Part shown: positions 1-8,877 of the stretch, in pieces
How positions within the stretch are numbered: the stretch's first letter is position 1
Layout of the letters: each line of letters begins with the position of its first letter
Source: Cellulomonas carbonis
GTDB lineage: Bacteria > Actinomycetota > Actinomycetes > Actinomycetales > Cellulomonadaceae
NCBI RefSeq assembly: GCF_014636275.1
Contig: NZ_BMEB01000005.1
Location: forward strand, 1 to 64,000
Length of the DNA stretch: 64,000 bases
Direction of reading: 5' to 3'
The notes under the pieces: generated by a model
What the model was told of the DNA's origin: nothing
Databases searched by the model: none
Seen by the model: the letters and a program-made list of their open reading frames with translations, nothing else
Made by a program: the position numbers and the translations under genes

Positions 1-282
1 AACTCGGCCGGATACGGCTTCGGCATGGTCCAGACCTTCTCTCTCGAGAAGCCGGACCACCAGACCCGATCTGGTAACCGAGCCGTGGGGCAGGTCACGG
101 TGTCAACCGGTCCTGCAGCAGTCCCGCGCTGGACTCAGGGCCGGCTGTTGGTCATACCGGACCAAAGGCACCCACTTCGGGCAGCATGGCAACATGTGGG
201 CGCTGCCCACGTGGTACTCCAGCGACTCGTACCTCTGCCGCAACTAGGCGCATCGACTGTGAGAAGTCCATCAGCCGCGGCA
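1..282. other. Low-GC accessory remnant, no firm gene
   Basis: This stretch has clearly lower GC and freer third-position use than the rest of the window. On the plus strand, frame 1 reads naturally at first (NSAGYGFGMVQTFSLEKPD), while frame 2 ends plausibly in GTHFGQHGNMWALPTWYSSD followed within five codons by a TAG at 245-247. This could be the frameshifted C-terminus of a protein that enters from outside the window. I do not recognise a family, and chance open reading cannot be excluded. Confidence 0.3.
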
Positions 283-507
283 CGTTCCGTGCTTACTCGC
301 GCGCAAGAACTGGCGAGGGACCGCCACGATCCTGAACTCACTCTGCAGCACGTGCGTGCTGTGATGACAGGGTCTGCGATGCGCAGCGCCGACCGCACTC
401 GACCTCCGTCCCCGCAGATGCTGCCGTTCGCGGGAGACCTGGCCGCAGTCATGGCTGGGAATGGCCCCATCGACGAAAAAGACCTGCTTCGCGCCCTGGG
501 TGAATAG
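283..507 (+). CDS. Hypothetical fragment with a Clp-N-like helix pattern
   Basis: An open frame that may extend upstream to an ATG at 25 ends at a TAG at 505-507. Its last 75 codons contain VLTRAQELARDR followed by HDPELTLQHVRAVM, a spacing that recalls the double-helix repeat of Clp N-terminal domains (LA.E.A...GH..V...HLL.AL). The C-terminus is DLLRALGE. Codon use is not that of the host (many A/T third positions), which fits acquired DNA. It converges on the RHS remnant. It may be a real small gene, a degraded Clp-N protein, or chance. Confidence 0.25.
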   Translation, partial: RSVLTRAQELARDRHDPELTLQHVRAVMTGSAMRSADRTRPPSPQMLPFAGDLAAVMAGNGPIDEKDLLRALGE

Positions 508-599
508 CTCGTCACCGGGTCGCGCAAGGCTGGCCCGTGACGCGAAGACGGCTGCCGCCTTGGTGGACATCGTTGATGATGCCGCGAGACCGGCGTTCC

Positions 600-882
600 G
601 GGCGGACCCCTGGAGGCCGTCCCGCCATTCGGGTGCGGGTACTGCATCGTGACCAGCGCGCCGGCGGTGTCGGTACCCGTAGGTGGTGGTCCCGCCGGAG
701 TCGGTGGTGGAGACAATGCGCCCCACCCTGTCGTACCCGTAACTGCTCGTCGCGTACTCGAACGTGTTCGTCACCGAGGTGAGGTTGCCGACCTGGTCAT
801 ACGTCCAGGTGGTGGTGCCGCTGGTGCCGGTGCCCTGGCGTCCGACGGTGAGTTCGCGCGCCGCCAACCGCAACGGCCGCAC
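600..882 (-). pseudogene. RHS/YD-repeat protein remnant
   Basis: Read on the minus strand from 882, the frame gives TTTWTYDQVGNLTSVTN, then SYGYDRVGRIVSTTDSGGTT and TYGYR. These are textbook YD/RHS repeats. Near 670 the frame breaks by one base, and the repeat continues in the next frame as DTAGALVTMQYPHPNGGTAS before homology fades near 600. No start, export signal or toxin tip can be assigned. It is a frameshifted, truncated piece of a polymorphic toxin or wall-associated RHS protein, probably left by recombination. Confidence 0.7.
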
Positions 883-918
883 TGCTGACGCTCACACCCG
901 CAGCCGACCTGCTGTGCG

Positions 919-979
919 GTGACGTTATCGGGACCGAAACACCAGGGCGCCGCCGGGGGAAACATGCCGTCCCTAGCGT
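919..979 (+). promoter_or_regulatory. nirB promoter with GlnR-like half-sites
   Basis: A -10 type hexamer TAGCGT lies at 974-979. Upstream are two GAAAC elements at 936-940 and 959-963, preceded by GTTAT (924-928) and GTGAC (919-923). Actinobacterial GlnR boxes alternate GTNAC and GAAAC at about 11-bp steps. Here the two GAAAC elements are 23 bp apart, so the match is imperfect. GlnR activation of nirBD in actinobacteria is known; binding here is inferred. The predicted leader before the nirB ATG at 1049 is about 60 nt with AGGAG at 1038-1042. Confidence 0.4.
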
Positions 980-1048
980 CGTGGACCTCAGCCCGAGTCC
1001 GGAGTCGCCGCCCTTGCCGGGGCGGCGCCCGAACCCCAGGAGTCCGCG

Positions 1049-3721
1049 ATGAGCGACCCGATCCTCCCGACCGACCTCCCCGCCGACGCCCCGAAGGACG
1101 GGCGCCGCCGGCTCGTCGTCGTCGGCGGCGGCATGGTCGCGCAGCGGCTCGTCGAGGCGCTGCGCGACCGCGACACCGACGGCGCGTGGCACGTCACCGT
1201 GCTCGCCGAGGAGCCGCGCGCCCCGTACGACCGCGTCGCACTCACGTCCTACTTCTCGGGCCGCGACCCCGAGGACCTCGCGCTCGGCTCGCCCGAGCTG
1301 TGGCACGACCCGGCGGTCACGCTCGTGCGGGGCGCAACCGTCACCGAGGTGGACCGCGCGGCCCGCACCGTCCGCACGGACGAGGGCCGCACGTGGCACT
1401 ACGACGAGCTCGTGCTCGCGACCGGCTCGCGCGCCTCCGTGCCGCCGATCGAGGGCGTCGACCTGCCCGGTGTCTTCGTCTACCGCACGATCGACGACGT
1501 CGCCGCGCTGCGCGGCTGGGTCGAGGAGCAGTCCGAGCGCTGGGGACGGCCGGTGCGTGGCGCCGTCATCGGCGGCGGGCTCCTGGGCCTCGAGGCCGCG
1601 GGAGCGCTGCAGGCGATGGGCGCGCAGTCGACCGTCATCCAGTTCGGCACGCACCTCATGTCCGCGCAGATCGACCTCGGCGGCGGGGAGGCGCTGCGGC
1701 GGCTCGTCAACTCGCTCGGGCTCGCCGTCCGCGTCGACACCGCGACGACGCGCATGCGCCCCAACCGCCGGGGCACGGTCGGGCGCCTGGACTTCGCCGA
1801 CGGCGGGCGGCTCGACGTCGACGTCGTCGTCGTCGCGACCGGCGTCACGCCGCGCGACGAGCTCGCCCGGGCCGCGGGCCTCCCGGTCGGCCCGCGCGGC
1901 GGCGCCGTCGTCGACGACGCGTGCCGCACCGAGGACCCGCACGTGTGGGCCGTCGGCGAGGTCGCCTGCATCGGCGGCGCGTGCATCGGCCTCGTCGCAC
2001 CCGGCTACGCGATGGCCGAGGTCGTCGTCGACCGCCTGCTCGGCGGGCGGGCCGTGTTCCCGGGCGCCGACACCGCGACCAAGCTCAAGCTCGCCGGCGT
2101 CGACGTCGCGAGCTTCGGCGACGCCTTCGCGACGACGCCGGGCGCGATGGAGCTCGTCCACTCCGACCCCGTCGCGGGCGTCTACACCAAGCTCGTACTG
2201 TCCGACGACGCGCGCACGCTGCTCGGCGGCGTGCTCGTGGGCGACGCGTCCGCGTACGCGGCGCTGCGGCCGATGCTCGGCCGCGAGCTGAGCGGCGACC
2301 CGTCGGCGTACCTCCTGCCCGAGGGCGCGAGCTCGCTGAGCCGCGGCACCGCGGACCTGCCCGACGACGCCGCGGTGTGCTCGTGCAACAACGTCACCGC
2401 GGGGACGGTGCGCGCGGCGGTCACCGACCACGGCTGCACCGACGTCGGCGCCGTCAAGGCCTGCACGCGCGCGGGGACGAGCTGCGGCTCGTGCCTGCCG
2501 CTGGTCAAGAAGCTCGTCGGCACCGAGCTCGAGAAGGCCGGCATCACGGTCAGCTCGGCGCTGTGCGAGCACTTCGCGATCTCGCGCCGGCAGCTCTTCG
2601 ACGCCGTCCGCGTCACGGGACTGCGGACGTTCAGCGAGATCCTCGCGACGCACGGCCGCCCGGACCTTCCCGCCGGGTCGCGCGGCTGCGACATCTGCAA
2701 GCCGGTCGTCGCGTCGGTCCTCTCCTCGCTCGACGACGGCCACGTCCTCGAGGGCGAGCGCGCCACGCTCCAGGACACCAACGACCACGTCATGGCGAAC
2801 CTGCAGAAGGACGGCACGTACTCGGTGGTCCCGCGCATGCCGGGCGGCGAGGTCACGCCCGAGGGGCTCATCGTCGTCGGCGAGGTCGCACGCGACTTCG
2901 GGCTCTACACCAAGATCACCGGTGGTCAGCGCGTCGACATGTTCGGTGCACGGCTCGAGCAGCTCCCGCTCATCTGGCGCCGCCTGGTCGACGCGGGCTT
3001 CGAGTCCGGGCACGCGTACGGCAAGTCGCTGCGGACCGTGAAGTCGTGCGTCGGGTCGACGTGGTGCCGCTTCGGCGTCCAGGACTCCACGAGCCTCGCC
3101 GTCGCGCTCGAGCTGCGGTACCGGGGCCTGCGCGCACCGCACAAGTTCAAGCTCGGCGTCTCCGGGTGCGCCCGTGAGTGCGCCGAGGCGCGCGCCAAGG
3201 ACGTCGGCGTCATCGCGACCGACAAGGGCTGGAACGTCTACGTGGGCGGCAACGGCGGCTTCACGCCACGCCACGCGCAGCTGCTCGCGGAGGACCTCGA
3301 CACCGAGACGCTCGTCCGGACGATCGACCGGTTCCTCATGTACTACATCCGCACGGCCGACCGGCTGCAGCGCACCGCGCCGTGGATCGAGGAGGTCGAG
3401 GGCGGTCTCGACGGCGTCCGCGCCGTCGTCATGGACGACAGCCTCGGCATCGCGGCCGACCTCGACGCCGCGATGGCCGCGCACGTCGACCGCTACGAGG
3501 ACGAGTGGCGCGCGACGCTCGACGACCCCGAGAAGCTGCGCCGCTTCGCGTCCTTCGTCAACGCGCCGACGACGCCCGACCCGTCGCTCGCCTACGTGAC
3601 CGAGCGCGGCCAGCGCCGTCCCGCGACCGCCGAGGAGCGCGCCGCCGGGCTCGCCGTCCCCGCCCCGCCCGGACCCGAGCCCGTGCTCGTCGCCGGCACC
3701 ACCCTGGAGGTGCGCGCATGA
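1049..3721 (+). CDS. nirB: Nitrite reductase [NAD(P)H] large subunit
   Basis: This 890-residue cytoplasmic flavo-siroheme enzyme reduces nitrite to ammonium with NAD(P)H. An N-terminal FAD-binding Rossmann motif (VVVGGGMVAQRL) begins near residue 24, and a second nucleotide motif (AVIGGGLLGLEAAG) lies near 174. A BFD-like [2Fe-2S] domain starts at CSCNN (C444, C446) and continues with a second Cys pair in SCGSCLP. The ferredoxin-like nitrite reductase half-domain follows. Siroheme/4Fe-4S ligands are C667, C673, C707 and C711 (SCVGSTWC, SGCAREC). All expected cofactor ligands are present. AGGAG precedes the ATG. It is first in an operon whose following genes overlap by 4 to 8 nt, so it is co-translated with NirD and siroheme synthesis. 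Confidence 0.97.
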   Translation: MSDPILPTDLPADAPKDGRRRLVVVGGGMVAQRLVEALRDRDTDGAWHVTVLAEEPRAPYDRVALTSYFSGRDPEDLALGSPELWHDPAVTLVRGATVTEVDRAARTVRTDEGRTWHYDELVLATGSRASVPPIEGVDLPGVFVYRTIDDVAALRGWVEEQSERWGRPVRGAVIGGGLLGLEAAGALQAMGAQSTVIQFGTHLMSAQIDLGGGEALRRLVNSLGLAVRVDTATTRMRPNRRGTVGRLDFADGGRLDVDVVVVATGVTPRDELARAAGLPVGPRGGAVVDDACRTEDPHVWAVGEVACIGGACIGLVAPGYAMAEVVVDRLLGGRAVFPGADTATKLKLAGVDVASFGDAFATTPGAMELVHSDPVAGVYTKLVLSDDARTLLGGVLVGDASAYAALRPMLGRELSGDPSAYLLPEGASSLSRGTADLPDDAAVCSCNNVTAGTVRAAVTDHGCTDVGAVKACTRAGTSCGSCLPLVKKLVGTELEKAGITVSSALCEHFAISRRQLFDAVRVTGLRTFSEILATHGRPDLPAGSRGCDICKPVVASVLSSLDDGHVLEGERATLQDTNDHVMANLQKDGTYSVVPRMPGGEVTPEGLIVVGEVARDFGLYTKITGGQRVDMFGARLEQLPLIWRRLVDAGFESGHAYGKSLRTVKSCVGSTWCRFGVQDSTSLAVALELRYRGLRAPHKFKLGVSGCARECAEARAKDVGVIATDKGWNVYVGGNGGFTPRHAQLLAEDLDTETLVRTIDRFLMYYIRTADRLQRTAPWIEEVEGGLDGVRAVVMDDSLGIAADLDAAMAAHVDRYEDEWRATLDDPEKLRRFASFVNAPTTPDPSLAYVTERGQRRPATAEERAAGLAVPAPPGPEPVLVAGTTLEVRA

Positions 3722-4155
3722 CCGCCGTCGACCTGTCCCCCGCCGCCGTCGGCGACCCCGCGACGCCCCGCGCCTGGGTCGCGGTGTGCCGCCTCAAGGA
3801 CCTCGTCCGCGAGCGCGGCGCCGCGGCCCTCGTGGACGGCGAGCAGGTCGCGCTGTTCCGGCTGCATGACGACGAGGTGCTCGCCGTCCAGCAGCGCGAC
3901 CCCTTCACCGGGTCCCACGTCCTGTCGCGCGGGATCGTCGGCGGACGCGGCGGCGTGCCGACCGTCGCGTCGCCGCTGCACAAGCAGGTGTTCGACCTGC
4001 GCACGGGTGCGTGCCTCGACCCCGGCGGCGACGACGCGCCCCGCCTGCGGACGTGGCCCGTGCGGCTCGAGAACGGGACGGTGCTCGTCGGGGTCGTCGG
4101 CGGCACGGTCGGCGGCGCCGTCGGACCGGCGCCCACGACCGAGGTGGCACAGTGA
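3718..4155 (+). CDS. nirD: Nitrite reductase small subunit
   Basis: A 145-residue Rieske-fold partner of NirB. The ATG at 3718 overlaps the nirB stop (ATGA). The protein has the NirD pattern: an N-terminal strand set (WVAVCRLKDL), VALFRLHDDEVLAVQQRDPFTG, then ASPLHKQVFDLRTGACL. As in other NirD proteins, the Cys-His ligands of true Rieske clusters are absent, so it is a structural subunit and not an electron carrier. The C-terminal 20 residues are Gly/Val rich and probably disordered. Confidence 0.95.
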   Translation: MTAVDLSPAAVGDPATPRAWVAVCRLKDLVRERGAAALVDGEQVALFRLHDDEVLAVQQRDPFTGSHVLSRGIVGGRGGVPTVASPLHKQVFDLRTGACLDPGGDDAPRLRTWPVRLENGTVLVGVVGGTVGGAVGPAPTTEVAQ

Positions 4156-5450
4156 CCGCGCTCCTCGGCGTCGAGCTCGCGGGGCGCACGGTGCTCGTCG
4201 CGGGCGGCGGACCGGTCGCCGCGCGCCGCACCGGGTCGCTCCTCGCCGAGGGTGCGCACGTGCGCGTCGTCGCGCCGCAGCTGTGCGAGGACCTCGCGGC
4301 GCTCGCCGCCGCGGGTGGCGTCGAGTGGCGTGCGCGCGAGGTCGAGGAGGCCGACGTCGACGACGCGTGGCTCGTCCACACCGCGACCGGCGACCCGCGG
4401 GCCGACCGCGACGTCGCGCGCTGGGCAGCCGACCGCCGCACGTGGTGCGTCGCGGCGGGCGACGTCGACCGGGGTACCGCCCGCACGCCCGCGACCGGAC
4501 GCGTCGGCGACGTCGTCGTCGGGGTCGTGTCCGCCGGCGCACCGGACCCGGGCCGCAGCGCCGTCGTGCGGGACGCGCTGACGGAGCACCTGCGCTCGGG
4601 CGGCGCCGACCTGCGACGGCGTCGCGGCGCGCCCGACGGCACCCCGGGGGGCGCGGCCGGCGGTGGCGGGCGCGTCGTCCTCGTGGGCGGCGGGCCCGGC
4701 GCCGTCGACCTCATGACGCTGCGCGGACGCCGCGCGCTCGCCGAGGCCGACGTCGTCGTGACCGACCGGCTCGGGCCGACGTCGGTGCTCGACGAGCTGC
4801 CGCGCGACGTCGAGGTGGTCGACGTCGGCAAGACGCCCGGCCACCACCCGGTGCCGCAGCACGAGATCAACCGGATCCTCGTCGAGCGCGCCCAGCGCGG
4901 GCAGGTCGTCGTGCGGCTCAAGGGCGGCGACCCGTTCGTCTACGGGCGCGGCGGCGAGGAGGTCGTCGCGTGCCGCGAGGCGGGCGTGACCGTCGAGGTC
5001 GTGCCGGGCATCAGCAGCGCGCTCGCCGTCCCCGCCGCGGCCGGGATCCCGCTCACGCACCGCGGCACCGTCGCGGCGGTCCACGTCGTCAACGGCCACG
5101 ACGGCCTCGACGACGCCGCACGCACGGCCCTGCGGGACCGCAGCGCGACCGTCGTCGTGCTCATGGGCGTGTCCGTGCTCGGCGACCTCACCGCCGACGC
5201 GATCGCGCACGGCGCCGACCCGGACCTGCCCGCCGCGGTCGTCGAGCGCGGGACCACCGACCGCCAGCGCGTGACGCGTGCACCGCTCGGCGAGGTCGCG
5301 GCGCGGGCCCGCGAGGTCGGCGTGCGGGCCCCGGCGGTCGTCGTGCTCGGGGACGTCGCGGCACCCGGGCTGCTCGACGGTGCCGCGGGGACGGCGTGCG
5401 AAGCCGCCGAGCATCGCGAGCCCGTCCGTACGGCGGCGGAGGCCGGATGA
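4152..5450 (+). CDS. cysG: Siroheme synthase: precorrin-2 dehydrogenase plus uroporphyrinogen-III C-methyltransferase
   Basis: A 432-residue bifunctional enzyme that converts uroporphyrinogen III to sirohydrochlorin. The N-terminal dehydrogenase half has a Rossmann motif VLVAGGGPVAARR (about residues 14-26). After a Gly-rich linker, the methyltransferase half starts near residue 175 with VVLVGGGPGAVDLMTLRG and carries VVRLKGGDPFVYGRGGEE, the signature of SUMT enzymes. The GTG at 4152 overlaps the nirD stop as GTGA. The N-terminal half is short compared with enterobacterial CysG, so chelatase activity probably resides in the CbiX protein two genes downstream. It makes the siroheme needed by NirB. 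Confidence 0.93.
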   Translation: MTALLGVELAGRTVLVAGGGPVAARRTGSLLAEGAHVRVVAPQLCEDLAALAAAGGVEWRAREVEEADVDDAWLVHTATGDPRADRDVARWAADRRTWCVAAGDVDRGTARTPATGRVGDVVVGVVSAGAPDPGRSAVVRDALTEHLRSGGADLRRRRGAPDGTPGGAAGGGGRVVLVGGGPGAVDLMTLRGRRALAEADVVVTDRLGPTSVLDELPRDVEVVDVGKTPGHHPVPQHEINRILVERAQRGQVVVRLKGGDPFVYGRGGEEVVACREAGVTVEVVPGISSALAVPAAAGIPLTHRGTVAAVHVVNGHDGLDDAARTALRDRSATVVVLMGVSVLGDLTADAIAHGADPDLPAAVVERGTTDRQRVTRAPLGEVAARAREVGVRAPAVVVLGDVAAPGLLDGAAGTACEAAEHREPVRTAAEAG

Positions 5451-6670
5451 CCGAACAGCTCGCCCAGACGCTCGCCGGGTTCGTCGTGCTCGTGACCGCC
5501 GAGCGGCGGTCCGGCGAGCTCGGCGCCGCGCTCGAGCGCCGCGGCGCCGTCGTGCGGCACGCGCCGTCGCTGAGCATGGTCCCCCACCAGGACGACGCCG
5601 AGCTGCTGCGCGCCACGCGCGAGCTGCTCGCCGACCCGCCCGACGTCGTCGTCGTGACCACGGGCATCGGCCTGCGCGGCTGGGTCGAGGCGGCCGACGC
5701 CGCGGGGATCGCCGAGCCGCTGCTCGAGGCGCTCGGCCGCGCCCGGATCGTCGCGCGCGGGCCCAAGGCGCGCGGCGCGATCCAGGCCGCAGGCCTCCAG
5801 GCCGACTGGGTCGCCGAGTCGGAGACGTCCGCGGAGATCGCCGAGGCCCTGCTCGACGACGGCGTGGCGGGTCTGCGGATCGCGGTCCAGCACCACGGCG
5901 CGGGCTCCGACGGCCTCGACGAGGCCTTCCGCGCCGCCGGGGCGGACGTGTGCAGCCTCGTGGTCTACCGGTGGGGGCCGCCGCGCGACCCCGCTGCGGT
6001 CGAGGCGTCCGCACGCGCGACCGCCGACGGCCAGGTCGACGCCGTCGTCTTCACGTCCGCGCCCGGCGCCGCCGCGTGGCTCTCGGCCGCCGACGACGCC
6101 GGCGTCGCCCCCGCGCTGGTCGACCGGTTCCGCTGCGGCGGGGTGCTCGCGGCCGCCGTCGGCCCCGTGACCGCGCGCCCGCTGGTCGAGCGCGGGATCG
6201 AGCCGCTCGTGCCCGAGCGCGGCCGCCTCGGGTCGCTCGTCCGGTCGCTCGTCACGCACGTGGGCGGCCACCAGGTGGTGCCGACCGTCGCGGGGCCGCT
6301 CCAGGTGCACCGCGGCGCGGCCGTGCTCGACGGGCGCGTCCTGCCGCTGTCGCCGTCGGGCCTGGAGGTGCTCCGCCTGCTGGCCACGCGCGCGGGAGAG
6401 GTCGTGACGCGCGCCGATGTGCTGCGCGCGCTGCCCGGTGACTCGGCGGACCCGCACGCCGCCGAGGTCGCCGTCGCTCGCCTGCGCGAGGCCCTCGGGC
6501 ACCGCGGCCTCGTGACGACGGTGGTCAAACGCGGCTACCGGCTCGCCGTGCCCGACGGCGCGACCACATCGCCGCCCGTGGGCGCCGCGACCACCCCGCC
6601 CGTGGGTGCCGCGCCGTCCGTGCGTGACGATGGAGACCCGTCCCCGATCCGGAAGGCCGCCCATGTCTGA
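5447..6670 (+). CDS. Uroporphyrinogen-III synthase fused to an OmpR-type winged helix
   Basis: A 407-residue protein beginning at an ATG that overlaps the cysG stop. Residues 1-270 are a HemD fold (LVTAERRSGEL, VVVTTGIGLRGWV, VFTSAPGAAAWL), which closes hydroxymethylbilane to uroporphyrinogen III. Residues about 285-365 form a response-regulator DNA-binding domain (LPLSPSGLEVLRLL, TRADVLRALPG, TVVKRGYRLAV) without a receiver domain. Such fusions occur in actinobacteria and may couple tetrapyrrole supply to transcription of this operon; this is not shown here. A repetitive tail (TTSPPVGAA, TTPPVGAA) precedes the stop. Confidence 0.9.
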   Translation: MTEQLAQTLAGFVVLVTAERRSGELGAALERRGAVVRHAPSLSMVPHQDDAELLRATRELLADPPDVVVVTTGIGLRGWVEAADAAGIAEPLLEALGRARIVARGPKARGAIQAAGLQADWVAESETSAEIAEALLDDGVAGLRIAVQHHGAGSDGLDEAFRAAGADVCSLVVYRWGPPRDPAAVEASARATADGQVDAVVFTSAPGAAAWLSAADDAGVAPALVDRFRCGGVLAAAVGPVTARPLVERGIEPLVPERGRLGSLVRSLVTHVGGHQVVPTVAGPLQVHRGAAVLDGRVLPLSPSGLEVLRLLATRAGEVVTRADVLRALPGDSADPHAAEVAVARLREALGHRGLVTTVVKRGYRLAVPDGATTSPPVGAATTPPVGAAPSVRDDGDPSPIRKAAHV

Positions 6671-7373
6671 CGCCCCCGTCCTCGTCGGCTGCTCGCACGG
6701 GACCGACGACCCCGCCGGCCGGGCGGCCGTCACGTCCGTGCTCGACGGTGTGCGCGCGCGCCGACCCGACCTCGACGTGCGCGAGGCGTTCGTCGACGTG
6801 CAGCAGCCCGAGGTCGCGGACGTCGTCGCCGAGGCCGTGCGCGACGCGGGAGCGGCGGCCGTCGTGCCGCTCCTGCTGTCCGCGGGCTTCCACGTGCACG
6901 TCGACATCGCGGCCGCCGTCGCGGACCGGCCCGCGGTCGCGTCGGGTGCGCTCGGCCCCGACGACCGGCTCGTCGCGGTGCTCGTCGACCGGCTCCGCGA
7001 GGCGGGGGCGGCACCGGGCGACGCTGTGGTGCTCGCCGCGGCCGGGTCGAGCGACCACCGAGCCGTCGTCGCCGTCGAGGCGGTGCTGGACCGGCTCCGC
7101 GCCGCGTGGCCGCACGGCCCGGTGACGGTGGGCTACGGGTCGGCCGCGACGCCCTCCGTGCCCGACGCCGTCGCCGCCGCACGGGCCGCATCCGGGGGCG
7201 GGCGCGTCGTCGTCGCGGCCTACCTGCTCGCGCCCGGGTTCTTCCACGACCGGCTGGCCCTCGCGGGCGCCGACGTCGTGACCGGTCCCCTGGCGCCCGA
7301 CGACCGTGTGGTCGACGTCGTGCTCGACCGGTACGCGGCGGCCGTGGCGGAGCTCGTGGCGCAGACCGTCTGA
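6663..7373 (+). CDS. Sirohydrochlorin chelatase (CbiX/SirB-like)
   Basis: A 236-residue class II chelatase that would insert iron into sirohydrochlorin as the last step of siroheme synthesis. The N-terminus has the metal-site motif VGCSHGTDDPAG, followed by VPLLLSAGFHVHVDI and a second half with AYLLAPGFFHDRL, the tandem CbiX arrangement. The ATG at 6663 lies inside the preceding gene with GGAAGG about 10 nt upstream; an ATG at 6606 is possible but would add an Arg-rich stretch atypical of the family. It ends the nir operon, 13 bp from the convergent peptidase gene. Confidence 0.9.
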   Translation: MSDAPVLVGCSHGTDDPAGRAAVTSVLDGVRARRPDLDVREAFVDVQQPEVADVVAEAVRDAGAAAVVPLLLSAGFHVHVDIAAAVADRPAVASGALGPDDRLVAVLVDRLREAGAAPGDAVVLAAAGSSDHRAVVAVEAVLDRLRAAWPHGPVTVGYGSAATPSVPDAVAAARAASGGGRVVVAAYLLAPGFFHDRLALAGADVVTGPLAPDDRVVDVVLDRYAAAVAELVAQTV

Positions 7374-7386
7374 ACGACGATCGGCG

Positions 7387-8877
7387 TCACTCGGTGCCGA
7401 ACTCCCAGTGCCACGGCTCCTCGGGGGCGCTTCCGCCCGGGCGCATCGCCGTCGGGTGGTCCCAGCCGAAGGCCGGCGCGTTCTCCCGCATCCACTGGTA
7501 GCGCGGCGAGTCGAACTGCCCGACCCCGCCGAACCCGCCGAGGTCGACCGCGATGCCCCAGCCGTGGTTCGACCGGCCCGGTGTCGCCGCGAGCCAGCCA
7601 CGTGACGCCTTGACCAGCACCTGCTGCTCGAAGCTGCGGTAGCTGCTCACGACCTCGAGGTCCGTCCCGAAGTGCTTGCGGTACTCGACCGCGAGGTCCT
7701 CGAGCGCGGCCGCGGCGTCGCACCGCAGGAGCGCGTCGGGCGCGAAGGACAGCGGGCACAGCAGGCCCTTGGGCAGCTTCCCGTTCTCGAACGCACCCTC
7801 GGACCACGCCGCCGGGAGGTGGTCGGCGTAGGTGCCGGCGCGGGACAGCGAGACGCCGTAGGCGCCGGCCAGGACGGGCAGGGCCTCGAGCGTGCGGAGC
7901 GGCTCGCCGACCTCCGAGGCCGCCGCGGCGGCGGCCTCGAGCTCGGTGAGGCCCGCGACGAGCTCGGCGGGCAGCTTGTCGGTCGGGCGGTCCTGCGGAG
8001 CGACCTCGGACTCCGGAACTGCCGGCTGGGCGGGCGTGGCCGGCTCGGCAGGCGTCGCCGGCTCGCCCGGCTCGGCGGGTGTCGCGGGGGCGGCCGGTGC
8101 GGCGGGAGCGGCCGCGTCGGCGCGGGGCTCGGCCGGGGTGGCGGGTGCCGCCGGTGTCGCGGGGTCGGCGGGCGTCGCGGGATCGCCGGGCGTCGCGGGG
8201 GTCGCAGGGTCCGCTGGGACGGCGGGCCCCGCAGGTACGGCGCCGCCGCCACCGGCGGCGGCCTGGGCGGCCGGGTCCGCGGGCGCCTGCGCCGGCTCGG
8301 GCAGCGGCTCGAGCGGCTTCGGGAGCGTCAGCGCGGGGACGACGAGCTCGCCCGGACCACCGACCTGCGCGCGACCGGCCGCCTCGACCAGCACCGAGAG
8401 CCGGAACACGTCGTCGGCGAGGCCCTGGAGCGTCTGCGCCGTCGCCAGGTCGGCCTGGGTGGCGCCGGCCGGGCGGGTCGGCAGCCGCACGGCGTCGGGC
8501 TGCCACGCCGCGGTCGGTGACGTGACGCGCACGACGTCGACGCGGCTCCAGCCGGCCCTGCGCAGCGCGTCGGTCAATGTCGCGCTCGCCGTCGCGAGCT
8601 CGGCGGTCAGCGCCTCGTCGGTCGCGACCGCGGAGGCCGCGTGGGACGCGTCGAGCGCGGCGTCGGCGATCGCGAGCGCGTCGCCGCGCCGCCGGTCCGC
8701 CCAGGCGGCGACCTGCGCGTCGAGGCGTGCCGCAACGACCTCCTGCGGGGACGAGCGGACGACGGCGCGCTCGGGCGCCGACGCTCGCGACTCGTCGTGG
8801 ACCGTGCCGCCCGTGAGGGCGACCGTCACGGCGATCGCGGCAGCACCGTGTGCCGCGACGCGTCGTGCGTCCCGCAT
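7387..8877 (-). CDS. Secreted M15-family D-alanyl-D-alanine carboxypeptidase
   Basis: A 496-residue exported peptidoglycan peptidase. The start is the ATG at 8877 because AGGAGGT lies immediately upstream and the N-terminus is then a signal peptide (AAIAVTVALTGG). A helical region follows, then an Ala/Pro low-complexity segment (about residues 215-325, repeats such as ATPADP and ATPAEPG) that probably spans the wall. The VanY-like domain is C-terminal: SSYRSFEQQ near 410, zinc motif SNHGWGIAVDL near 435, and EEPWHWEF at the end. All M15 metal and catalytic residues are present. Diverges from the Sua5 gene. Confidence 0.92.
   Translation of the reverse strand: MRDARRVAAHGAAAIAVTVALTGGTVHDESRASAPERAVVRSSPQEVVAARLDAQVAAWADRRRGDALAIADAALDASHAASAVATDEALTAELATASATLTDALRRAGWSRVDVVRVTSPTAAWQPDAVRLPTRPAGATQADLATAQTLQGLADDVFRLSVLVEAAGRAQVGGPGELVVPALTLPKPLEPLPEPAQAPADPAAQAAAGGGGAVPAGPAVPADPATPATPGDPATPADPATPAAPATPAEPRADAAAPAAPAAPATPAEPGEPATPAEPATPAQPAVPESEVAPQDRPTDKLPAELVAGLTELEAAAAAASEVGEPLRTLEALPVLAGAYGVSLSRAGTYADHLPAAWSEGAFENGKLPKGLLCPLSFAPDALLRCDAAAALEDLAVEYRKHFGTDLEVVSSYRSFEQQVLVKASRGWLAATPGRSNHGWGIAVDLGGFGGVGQFDSPRYQWMRENAPAFGWDHPTAMRPGGSAPEEPWHWEFGTE

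Noticed and set aside
797..3484. Long open frame on the strand opposite nirB, and similar long antisense frames opposite most genes (for example 12950-16147, 45147-50051)
   Set aside because: They arise from the extreme third-position GC of the true genes. Their products are Arg/Asp/Gly/Val-rich, lack recognisable motifs and lie codon-for-codon against confident genes.
8030..8240. Dense short repeats in the peptidase gene that could resemble a repeat array
   Set aside because: They encode an Ala/Pro/Thr linker in frame; there are no constant-length spacers, so this is not a CRISPR array.
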